A stretch of DNA of 64,000 bases from Paracyclopina nana (Eukaryota; Arthropoda; Copepoda; Cyclopoida; Cyclopettidae): positions 4,836,001-4,900,000 of the forward strand of contig JAGUCH010000001.1 in the NCBI GenBank assembly GCA_019096065.1, in the 5' to 3' direction. How positions within the stretch are numbered: the stretch's first letter is position 1; the number at the start of each line of letters is the position of its first letter. This document shows positions 46,841 through 58,800 of the stretch, in pieces. Made by a program: the position numbers and the translations under genes. The notes under the pieces were generated by a model that ran no database searches, was not told the DNA's origin, and worked only from the letters and a program-made list of their open reading frames with translations.

Positions 46841-49800
46841 ATGGCAACTCACAGGTAAGCAAAGCCTTAACTTTGATTCACATTTGTTTCAACATCAACT
46901 ACGGCCGATAGGGCGAATGGAGAATACGATAGCGGAGATGATTGGAAAGACGGCCATTTCTATTCAGAGGATGATAATGACACAAAGAATGAAGAAGAAG
47001 ATACGTCGATTGGGGAGGAAATCGAATCAGATGTAAGTAATTGGGTTTATAGGTACGCGCTTGTGGTTCTCCCAAGTGTATTTGGTCGCAAATTGCAACA
47101 AACTAGTTTTCAGACAGAGGTCATAGAAAGCCTCTTCAATTGAATATGCAGGTTTCGCATCAAACAAAAGCCTTGTTGTGTACTATTTTAGCATCATGGT
47201 CACTAATATCAAATAAAGTTATCAAAAGGTTGCATATGCACTTACAACCATTGCATTGATATATCAAAGACAAAAAGTTTTTCACTCAACTTCGGTAGAA
47301 TTACTAGGCATAGCGGGAGTGCAGTGGAGACTGTTTCTGGTGGAAAGTTTTGGCAAATAGGTGATGGATGCTAATGCAATGTTCGTTTGGACTTGTGAGC
47401 ATTAGATCATTACAGGAGAATACAACTGACGATGTGGAAGAAGAAGAGCCAAACGGAACCGATAATGAGATTGAGGAGGAAGTCGCAATTAATAATTCAA
47501 GGCCAGAGGCGTGGGTCACAGAAGACGGTAAAATGTTCAGCTCGGGAAACACAAAATTGCATCAAAGAATCAAGTCTTCTCCAATCACAATATCACAACG
47601 GAGATATACTGATTCTACAAAAGGTAAAGATCAAAGAATATCTTGTGCTTATAGGTTCCTCAAATCCGGATCACTTATCGGCATACTTAAGTACCTAGGG
47701 CTATTCACTATTCAATGAAACGATACTACGCTGCTTTCTCTCTGCTGCTACTTGTGAATAACAGTCCGTTAGAAAATCCATACGGGAGATTTTATCAACG
47801 CTTTAGGCCACTTTTGACTCTCCAGCTCTGCTCTTACTAATCTGAATGCTAAATCAGAAAATTATAGCATGGATTGTGTTTTTACGTATTTTTTGAAGGA
47901 AAATGCCCAAGCCAGGTAAAGCTGATTCTCCTTCTCCTACTCGAGCACTAAAAAATTGGAGCTAAAATGTGAATTTGAGTTGAGCTACCCGCTTTTTCAT
48001 CAAAGTGATTAGCAAGAGCGCCATAGCGCATCGATAAAGATGTAAATTAAGTTTAGTAAATCAATTAGTATAGTTCCGAATATAATTGTCATGTTGAGCG
48101 ACTAATAGGGTGTTCATGTGGTTACGCTATAGGAGTCCAAATTTAAATCTCTTAAAATTACGATGCAAGCTGGTCACTAAACTATCATGACTTGAATCAT
48201 TTCAATGGCCGAAATTGACATGGATCTCAACAATTTGATGATTTTCTAAAACAATCAAGCAGCATTAGGGATCTCAATGTAATGCTCCTCCTTCGTAGAT
48301 AATTCGCAAATTGGGCTCTTGCAATTCTCCCATAAAAAGTACTAGCGTTTATGTCAAATATCCTCAGTGTTATCCCCAGTTACCTCACCTTATGCAAGAA
48401 ACTCACTTTTTCAGGCTCATCCTCGCGCAAATCGAATCATGATCAAGAAGAAGACGAAGAAATTCTTCAGATTGAAGTGCTTTCACCAATTGATTCACAA
48501 TACTATAGCAAATTGAAGCTCAGGCCCATATCCCCTTATGAGATGGCTGTAGTTGATCCGTCTCTGTTGGAATTCATGCAGAAGAAAGCTAAGAAAGAGC
48601 CTAGACTCAGGCCCTCTCATTTTTCCCCTAGAAAAGTAATAGCTGAGAAGATTGCTGCTGCCAAATTGCAATGGAAAAAGGAGAAAATGAACAATTTGGA
48701 TGTTTTGCAGCAAAAAGTTCTGGTAAGCATATAATCCACAGTGTCCATTCTACGCAGCTTCTTCGTGTGAATAATTTATGAGTTCTGCATGCCTGCAACC
48801 TTTTCCAACCCTGAGATAGTCTACCCTGAGTACAAAACTGCATCAACGTTCTTAAAAATTAACCGGCTTTATTGCAAGCAAGTCGCAACCACTCCGGCAT
48901 AAGCTTCTGAGAACATTGCAACATTGTAGCAGGGAGCGTGTCGGCCTACGGGTCGACCGCTCGCTGCGCGCGCTCGCCTCGGGCGCGCGGTAGTATAACG
49001 AGCAGTATAGTGTGATCATCAGTAAAGGAAATAAATTCACCGCATTGACACGTGTTGTCTGCGGCCCAAAGACTGACCTCTGCTAGCCTCCAGGCCCGTC
49101 CCCGCTTGACGTAGCCTAGATACGAGTAGTGGCTTGATAAGTCACAGTAGTATATCTCGACCTACTACAGATGGCGCGGGTCGTTGGACCTGTGATTTCA
49201 TCACTCCACTACCCATTAAGTACATCCTGCCGGAAGCTATAAGTGCTAAGTATACACGATAAGTATAAAAGGGATAATAGTGCTGCTCAAATAATATCAT
49301 GCTCGAGTCAACTGCCAAAACATGAACCTACGTGCAAGCCACGAAGTAAAGAGAGATTAATGCTGAAAGCATGAAAGGCAGTTGACTATAAAAAGTAAAA
49401 TAGTGGTGGCTAAAATGTAAAAATGTAAAGCTCAGACCAGAGCAAAAGGGCAAAGATCACTCTGCAATAGCTGCAGCTGCAAACAATCAGAAAGCTATCA
49501 AATAACAATCAAAGGGATTGTCCGTGAGAGCCAGCGGCCGAATGGTCAGCCCGGCCAACGCTGGTGCAAATCATTGTAGATCCTAGTTAAGCTAGGGCCG
49601 GTCAACTCACGGGCAAATTCCAACTGCAGGTGATCAAATAGTAATTGTTATGGGGGGACAATGGCCGAATGGTCGGGGCTGCTAACACCAGTCGCAAATC
49701 ATTTGGATTCCAGTGAATGCTGGAGCCGGCCACCCCATGACAATGTACAAATAAAGGGGTGGAGAAGGAGGATAGAAGCTCATGACCACGTGGTGACCAC

Positions 49801-52800
49801 ATGACCGGTAGCGGATCAACAGCTGCGAGCTATCAGGATTCCACTGAAGCTAAAGCTGGTCACCACGTGCGGGTCACGGTCAAATAAACGATAAGGAGAA
49901 ATGTGACACCAGCGTGGCATTTTCGGTGGTCAGTAAACAATCAATAAATGTCACGCCACAACCCTCTGCAGTGACCTGCGAGCGCGTTGGCGGATATATA
50001 AGACCACGCTGGTGGGGAATAGCTATCAGTTCCTTTCGGGCTTTCCCTCAGTTAACAGTAATCACAACTCACTTCATTGTTGAATCGTAGACCACCATGG
50101 TAATTATAATAGCACATTCTCACAAAAGACCGAAAGCTCACTCTTCTCCCCCACGCATAGGCCCAGCCACCACAAGATATAGCTGCTGCGGTGGCCCTTG
50201 AGGTCAACCGCCAAATGAGAGCCAACGCTGCTGTTCAGCGTCGGCCTCAACAACTCCAACTGCTCCGCGAGACGGATAGCCGCTCCTTCCAGCAATGGCG
50301 GATGCATATCGAGTCCCAATTCGAGGACTCGATAGAGCCGGAAGTCACCAAGAAGATGCTGATCAAGGCATCTATTGTCGGCCTTGCGTTGAAAATGATT
50401 AATTCCATCGACAAGAAGTCGAGCAATGACACGTACACCTACAAGCACTACCTCGACGACCTTGAAAAGGCCTTTGTGGACGAGTCGGCCCAAGAGGCCG
50501 CCAGGGTGGCATACGACACCGCCGCGCAGGGTCCCCATGAATCCGTAATGACCTGGGCGGCACGCATCAAGTCGCTCTACCTGAGGGCTTTCGCCAATGA
50601 CGCACTGCGGTGCGCCAAGGTCGACAAGGATCCAGAGGCCATTAGGAAGTTCACTATCAATCTGCGGGACCCTCAGACACGTTGGCTGGTAATCGCCAGC
50701 AAATATGATACGCTGACGGAGGCCGCTTCCAATGCATCCTCCAAGGAGTGCCTGGTAGGATTAGCCGGCGGCAAGGCCAACCCCCTGGGGCAAGGGGGCA
50801 TCATGCAAATCACCCAAGAGGGCACCTCAGATCAACCCGACGTCGCCAAGATCATCGCCGCTCTAGGCGACAAGGCTAACATAAGATGCTACGGCTGCGG
50901 CGGCTACGGCCATCTCAAGGCTCAATGCACCAACCAACGCCAAAACGGCCAACGAGGGCGAGGAGGATTCCGGGGCCGGGGACGTGGCGGCCGCGGGCGT
51001 GGCAGTAACAATCCATACCACGCCGCCCCGCCGGTCTCGCCCCAAGAATATAATAAATATCGCAACGCGGCCATCGCACATGTGGCCAGTGCCCCCACGG
51101 ACGCCTACACCTGGGAGGCGCCAAAAAACGGAGCCAGCCGGTCCTAAGGGACCGGCCATCAATGGAACCATCCATCACCTCACCAAACACGTTCACATCT
51201 GACAAGGCCCGATCATTCCTCGCCCATATTTCCAACATTAATAAATCATACGTATCTGAAGTTCCAATACGCCTCAACAACGTCAAATCAAGAGCACTCA
51301 TCGACAGCGGTAATACGTGGAGGTCGGTCATCTCCTCCACGCTTGCAACCAAATTGGGGTTCACAAAAGCTCAACTTGCGCCCCTGATAGGAGAAACTGT
51401 CAACACAGCGGGCCAAAATCAATCTCTAGAAATACTCGGCGAGGTACCGAAACCATTGATGCTTCACATCGGCACCTACCCGCAACCTTTCCCATTTCGA
51501 CCAGCTGTCATAGCTAACCTCACCATGGACGTCAACCTGTCGGGGCCCTTCATGAAAGCCCACGACATAGACCAGCTACATAGTGCCAACTCGCTCCGCA
51601 TTCGAGGACGAATGATCAAGTTGGCAGGGGGGACACTTAATGAAAATGACAGTCGCGCAATCAACGTCCATGCCGTCTACACACGGGGTGAAACCACAGT
51701 GGGGCCAATGTCTTGTTGCGCCATTCCCGCAAAAATCCCCACCTGGGCCCGATCGCCGCACATCGATGGGATTGTTGAAGGATCAGGGGACTTCATGGAG
51801 GCCACTGAGCTGCACCCCTGGCAGCGAGCCCTCATCCGACCAGATGAAAAGGGCAACTGCGTTGTCGGGGTTATCAACACTACCGCAGAGCCTCTCATTA
51901 TCCGCAACAACACCCGGTACGGGCAAGTTGAAGGCTTGAGGCGAGTACCCACCGTGGCCAAGCTGGCAGCTGGAAGCTACGTAGCCAAGCTCGAGGGGGC
52001 CCGAACCCGGCCGCAGGGCCAGTACACGGCCGAGATGGCCCAAACCTTCATTCAAGAATTCGACCTAGAAAACAACGACATCTTGAACACCCCTCAGCTA
52101 AAAGCTCGCACCTTGGCCCTGCTGCTACAATACCAGGACACCTTCAGCCTCGATGGGTCCTCGGGCCAAACCGACTTGGCCGAGCACCGCATCGATATCA
52201 TCCCGGGTACTCAGCCCATTAACATCCGCCGGCGGCCCATCAACCCGCACTTGCAGAAGTCGCTAGAAGAACAAGTCCAGAAATGGCTCCAGGAAGGCAT
52301 CATCGTCCCTATTCAGTCGCCCTGGTGCGCGCCGCTGGTTCCGGTCACCAAGAAGAATGGGAAGACCCGGTGGTGCGTAGATTACCGCGCACTGAACAAG
52401 GTAACCATCGTCGACACGCATCCCATTGGCGACATTCGGGATAACCTCAATCGGCTGGCGCACTCGCAAGTATTCTCTACCCTGGATACGACGGGAGCCT
52501 TTCACCACGTTCCCGTGAGGGCCGAGGACATCCCGAAGACAGCATTCGCGGCCAATCACTCAACGTACGCATTCGCCTACATGCCGTTCGGCCTCACCAA
52601 CGCGCCCCGGACGTATGCGCGCCTCATCCAGCGGGTCTTGGAAGGGATCCCATACGACATTGCCTTGCCATACCTCGACGACGTGCTGATCCACAGCCGC
52701 GATGTAGAATCTCACTTCGGCCACCTGCAACGGGTACTGGACGCCCATCAACGGGCTGGCCTCAAACTGCAACCATCCAAATGCCACCTGTTCCGCCGTC

Positions 52801-55800
52801 GCATCACGTACCTGGGGCACGTCATCACTCCTGAGGGCCTCTCTGTGGTCCCCGAGTACATCGACGTGGTCAAGAAGTGGCCCCTGCCACGAACCCGGCG
52901 GCAGCTACGCATCTTCCTGGGAAAGTGCGGCTATTACCGGTCCTTCATCAAGGATTACCAGAAGGTCGCCAAGGCGTTGACGGACAAACTCAGCCGGGAA
53001 GAAGATGTTCCCGACACCGCCGAAGTTCGAACCCCGCTGGAATACGTTGCCGCTTTTGAGGAGCTTAAGAAGCGGCTGTGCATGGCGCCCATCCTGGCTT
53101 TCCCCGATTTTGAGAGCCCGCAGCCATTCATCCTGGATACCGACTGGAGCGGGGACAACCAGTGCGTGGGGGCCGTCCTGTCGCAAGTACAAGGGGGAAG
53201 GAGCGAGTCATCCTCTTTGGGGCCAAGAAGCTGACCCGGAGCCAGGCTAACTACTCCGCCACCCAAGGGGAACTCGCTGCCGTCATCATCTGGCTGCGCA
53301 AGTGGCGGTATTACCTCCAATATCGGCCTTTCATCCTCCGCACGGACCATGCCGCCCTGCAATGGATTCGCACCATGGAGGAGCCCCGTGAGCATGCTTG
53401 CCAGGTGGCTGGAGACCATCAGCCAGTTTGACTTCAAGGTCGTCCACCGGGCCGGAACCAAGCACGCCAACGCCGACGCCCTGAGTCGCGCCGAGCACGT
53501 CACCGACACCGAGGGCACGGACGTGTCCAATGAGAGCTGCGCGGGCGTCCAAGCGATGATAGCCTCGGCCGAGGCTGCCCTGGACATGGCCAACCCCGCC
53601 GAGTGGATCCAGGGGCAAACAGAGGACGAGGATTTGCAACTGGTGCGGCGACTGATCAGCCAGCAGAGCCGACCGAGCCCTGAGCACAAAGAGGCCGCCT
53701 CCCATCGAGGCAAGATCCTGCTGGGCCTCTTTGACAGCCTCTACCTGGATGATCAAGGTCTCCTTCGGTACAAGAAGGAAGAAGGACAAGGCCGAGAGGC
53801 TCGCCACCTGGTCGTGGTTCCTCGATCCTCGGAAGAAGGGCTAGTGAGGCACATTCACGAAACCATGGGTCATCAGGGCAGAGACACCACTGTTGACCGG
53901 GTCTCCCGCCGGTTCTACATGCCCAACGCCACCCGAGTTGCCGCGGAGGTCGTGGCCACCTGCCGCACCTGCCAGAAACATCAGCCGGAGACCGCGGACC
54001 AACGTCACTCACTACATTCTCACCGGGCGGGCTATCCCTGGCAAAGGGTTGCCATCGACTACGTGGGGCCCCTCAAGCCCCCTGTCGACGGACATCAGTA
54101 CCTCTTCACCGTACGTGACCTCTTCAGCCGATGGATCGAGGCTTTCCCATGCGCCTCGGCCAACGCTGACACCGCCGTGAGATTCCTGACCTCAGAGATC
54201 ATCCCGCGATATGGGCTAATGGAGAACCTCCATTCTGACCGAGGCACCCACTTCACCGCCGCCCTGTTCCAGCAAGTAGCCAAAGCACTAGGTGTCAGGC
54301 ACTCTACCACGCCGGCCTACAACCCTAAGTCTAACTGGGTTGAACGGGCCCACCGGGACCTCAACGGCCTCCTGGCCAAACTGGTCTGCGGGCGACCATC
54401 CCGCTGGAAGGAAGTACTGCCCGTCGCCCTGTTTATCATGCGCACCACCAAATGCCGCATGACCGGCTACGCCCCGTATGAATTGCTATTTGGGCGGCCT
54501 GCCACCTCGCAACTGGACCTTCTGTTTGGAGACCCCCAACCACTTCTGAGAGAGGCCTCTGAGGCCGGGCAAGTTGCCCAGGCCCTCAAGGCTCGAATCC
54601 AGGCAGCCCATGAATGGGCCCGAAAGAACATGGCCACATCAATCCACCGACAAAGGATGGCCTACCACAAGGACAAAACGACGTATGTCCCGGGGCAACA
54701 GGTGTGGCTGTACACGCCCACCGTGGCCCGCCACATCTCCAAGAAGCTCCAAACCTTCTGGTCAGGCCCCTGGACCATACTTAGGAAGGTCAACGACGTG
54801 ACCTTCGAGATCTTGCCTGACCCCTCATGGATTCGAAAGAAGTCCGAGGTCGTCTCGATCGACAGGCTCAAATTGTACCGGGCAACGGCGGAAGATGCCC
54901 ACGATGGCAATGCCGGCAACCCGCCGCCAGCCAATGCAGATCTATCCATGCGAGGTGATGAGTTTGCTGAAGATGTTGCGCTCCCTTCCGATGATGAAGG
55001 CGACAGTGAGAACAACATCGAGCTCCCAACAACCGGCCACGAAACGGTATCAGCACCGTCACCTCGGGAAACACGGTACCGCAAACGTAGGACCCAGGCG
55101 GAAATGCTGCAACAAGAAACAGCAGATTTCCTGGGGGCCGAAGTTGAGGTTGCCCATGGAGCATCATCTCCTGCAACCAGAACCAGATCACGCTCAGGCC
55201 AAAAATCAGATCAACCAGACCCAGAGCTAACTCCGCTGGCACCAATCAATATGCCGCCATACAGACCCCTGGTAGCACAGCCTACGGTCACGATGCCACA
55301 ATTCAGGCCACTGCCTGAAATGAGCGATTCTGAGAATGATGATTTTGCTACACCAACAAATTCGAGCAGTGCTTCAAGCACAGAATAACAGACGAATGAG
55401 CAGCACAACAAAAAGACGGCCGCAAAATTTTGGGGGCCCCCCTAAGTATACTTTGAAAATTCTGCGGCTTGAAAGAAAGCGCAATTAATAAAGAAATAAT
55501 AGCAGCACAAACCGGCAGGTGTACAATAATGAGGCAGCATGTCAACACGTTTCCTTTACTCTCTTTTCCAGAAGCAATGTACTTCACAATACTGATGACG
55601 TTCACACTACTACTCGAGGTGCCAAGCGCACAACCCCGGCCTCAACCTGCTCTACAGGAAGGAGGAGACGGACCACCTGAAGACCCGGCTGCCACCTTCA
55701 CGGTGTTTGACTGCGAGTCACCAAAATCAACCCACGAGAGCGTCGACTTGAATGACCCGGACGAATGCGATGATATCGGCACCACCTATGAATCGGCTGT

Positions 55801-58800
55801 CAACATCACCGTGCAGGTGCTGCAGACTGCGACGACCAAACCCGTCGCCGCCCACCGTTGCCACGTGACCCTGACCCGCGAAGTGACCAGATGCGGGTTC
55901 GACAGCGTCAGCTATGGGACCCAGATCGTTGCTTACCACCAGCCCTATACCGTGTCGCCCCAGGCCTGCCGCAAGGCGGTGGAACGGGGCTACCTGATCG
56001 TCGAGGGCCAACGGGTGAATGTGACCCTCAACGTGCCCGCCAACCTGGCTTACTTCTCTCGAGGAGGTCTTGACGGAGACCACCGATGCAGGACCATGTC
56101 ATTCAGCCACAACGGTGTCATGTATCACCGCTCTTACGAGCAGACCCGGATCGACGCCCTTGTCACCGCTGTCTATGGAAAACTGCACACCAGCTCGGGA
56201 CGAGTGGTGTTCGATAATCACATCGTGGCCAACTACCGGGACAAGATCGTCCACGACACGCTCGAAGGCACCATGGTATGGGAAGCTCATGACACCACCT
56301 GCATGGAAGAGACCTCTGAGGTCTATCAAGGGCCCGCTTCGCTATACCCGCACCAGAACTCCACCATGCTAGGTCAGGTGGGGGATCTGCTCCTGATTGC
56401 CCGCGAAGAGGAATCCAGGTACGCAGGATTTGTCCTTAAGGGGGTCCAGTCGACCTGCCAGCGGCGGGTCTTCCGGACTCAGCTGAGGGACTTTGCAGTC
56501 GTCCTTCTCCGCCCGGGCGAGGCTCCCATCGCCGCGTCGACCCACCTGACGGAAGAGGTCCACCACGCTCACGTGCAAACCCAACTGGCTTTCCTGCACG
56601 CCGAGCACGCCCTGCATCTCGACGACCGGTTCAAATTCCTGCAGGACCTCATCTGCAAGAATGAGCGGAGCATCCTGCACACCAAGCTGCAGGACATGGC
56701 CAGCGGTGGGTCCTCCTACGCCACGCTTGACTCCCACGGGCCCGGCCATTTGGTCACCCGGGCTGGGGCGGTCGCCTACATCACCAGCTGCTACCCGATG
56801 CAGGCCATGACGCGTGCCTTCCCTAACTGCACGCAGGAGATCCCCGTGTTGGTCGGGAACCACTCCCGGTTCGCGGATCCCCTCTCCTTCATCTTGGTGG
56901 ACCGGCCCAGCATCATACCCTGCGACGCCATCACGCCTGTGAAGTGGAGGATCCAGGGACACTGGATGTGTGCTACTCTGAGCATCCACTCCTGCACGCC
57001 GCCATCGCAATTGGACCCCACCTCCGATCGACAACATGGACGCCCCTACGAGATCGGTCGGGGCCTAGGAGGTGGTATCTACTCCGCCCAGCAGCAGGCC
57101 GAGCACGCCCTCTACCTGCAGCTGTACCACGCGCGCGAGGCCGTGGTCACCACTCTGACGTCCAACGTCCTGAGGAACAGCTTCGCACGCGGATCGGGGG
57201 CCACCACCCTCTGGTCCGAGGACGACATCGACATGATGGTTGACCAGGTGGGCAACGCCCTCATCCCCTTCTTTTCGACCGTGGGGAAATACTGGAGCTA
57301 CATGACCGGAGGTTTGGTGATCCTGGGCCTCATCAAGATCATCCTAGGCTCTATCATCCGTATGATTATCCTGTATCGCCGCCGGGGACTGGGGTGGTGG
57401 TTGATGTATGGCCTGTGGCACACTGCCTTCATGGCTGTCGAACTCCCCTGGCGCATGGTAGCCAACCTGGGTAACGACGGACCCTTGTTCCCTGGCGACG
57501 ACGATGAGGACGATGGCCACCCGGATTTCCGGCGCCGACCTCGCTGGAAGCGAGACCACCGAGAACGAGCGGCCACCGAGCTCAGTGACTTCACTGTGCA
57601 AGATGGTTCGGAAACGGGAGAGAAAGACCCTTTGGATGCTCCAGACAAGTCGACATCGCCCCTCAAGGCTCTCCGCCGGTGGACGCGGCCCGACAAGGAG
57701 ACCCAAGCATATCAGGACCTCCAAGCCCAGATCCGTACGATTCACCAGCAATACACGGATCTATACGGGGTCCTTCAGCAGACCCTTCCCCAGGCACGCA
57801 TGGTTGACGCGAATGGGACCCAGCCCAGCGCTCCCGCCATGGAGGGTCCCCCTCGAGGCTCCCTGCTAGACCTGACTCAATCCGTCACTGCGAGGACACA
57901 GTAACCTTCTAGCGTGGGGTGATGTAGCAGGGAGCGTGTCGGCCTACGGGTCGACCGCTCGCTGCGCGCGCTCGCCTCGGGCGCGCGGTAGTATAACGAG
58001 CAGTATAGTGTGATCATCAGTAAAGGAAATAAATTCACCGCATTGACACGTGTTGTCTGCGGCCCAAAGACTGACCTCTGCTAGCCTCCAGGCCCGTCCC
58101 CGCTTGACGTAGCCTAGATACGAGTAGTGGCTTGATAAGTCACAGTAGTATATCTCGACCTACTACAACATCTTCTTAAAAGATAGCTCAAAGAACATGC
58201 AGCACTTTTCTTTAAGAGACATGACAAGAAACAATGCTTTTTTGTCTTAACAATTTTGTGAAGATCAAAGTAGCCTCTACTAGAGCCTGCTGGATTTTTA
58301 AAGCTCTCTGTAAAAGCAGGTAAGTCTGGCGCTGCACAATACCGTGAAAAAGGTCACGACAAGACTTTTCTCATTTTTGCCATACACAAATGTGAGGCCC
58401 TGAAACCAGCTCTACCTTATCTTCAATCTACCATTTCACGACCTCGGTTGGTAGCCATTTTCATTAGCTAGTAAGTTCTTAGCAGTAAAACCGCTAGAAT
58501 GTACTCGAGTAATTTTGGCTCTCGCGTTCAAAGGGCGTACCACGATTGTAGTGGAAAAGTTAAGGTTTCTCTATCGGGTTTTGCTTTTAAATGTATTATC
58601 TAGTCATCTTCTGCCAATTTTACTTCTCAGGAGCTCTCAGAAGAAAACAGGCTTTTGAACAGGCTGGTAAAACGACAAGGCTCCACACTAGATCGATTAA
58701 GCTCGAATAGCGGGGAATTACCGAGCCTGATTTACGCTCACACCGAAGAGCTTCGAGTTCTCCGCCAGAGAATGAAACAGGTGAGCCGAATCTATGCTAG

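Larger units (their letters stand above)
48925..58167 (+). mobile_element. Ty3/Gypsy LTR retrotransposon with env-like gene, recent insertion
   Basis: Two 245-bp LTRs (48925-49169 and 57923-58167) look identical and start TGTAG and end CTACA. The 4-bp duplication ACAT flanks the element (48921-48924 and 58168-58171). Inside are a 1-kb leader, gag, pol and an envelope-like gene. The pol order is protease, reverse transcriptase, RNase H, integrase, as in Ty3/Gypsy. Its GC content is far above that of the surrounding DNA. Identical LTRs mean a young insertion, although pol carries two small frame changes. A tunicate Tor-type element would be a natural comparison. Confidence 0.95.

Noticed and set aside
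50104..50538. Minus-strand open frame of 144 codons over gag
   Set aside because: Shadow of gag in GC-rich DNA; several other long antisense frames over pol and env have the same cause.
53190..53385. Programmed ribosomal frameshift in pol
   Set aside because: The site lies inside RNase H rather than between gag and pol, no X XXY YYZ slippery heptamer is in frame, and the frame is restored shortly after.
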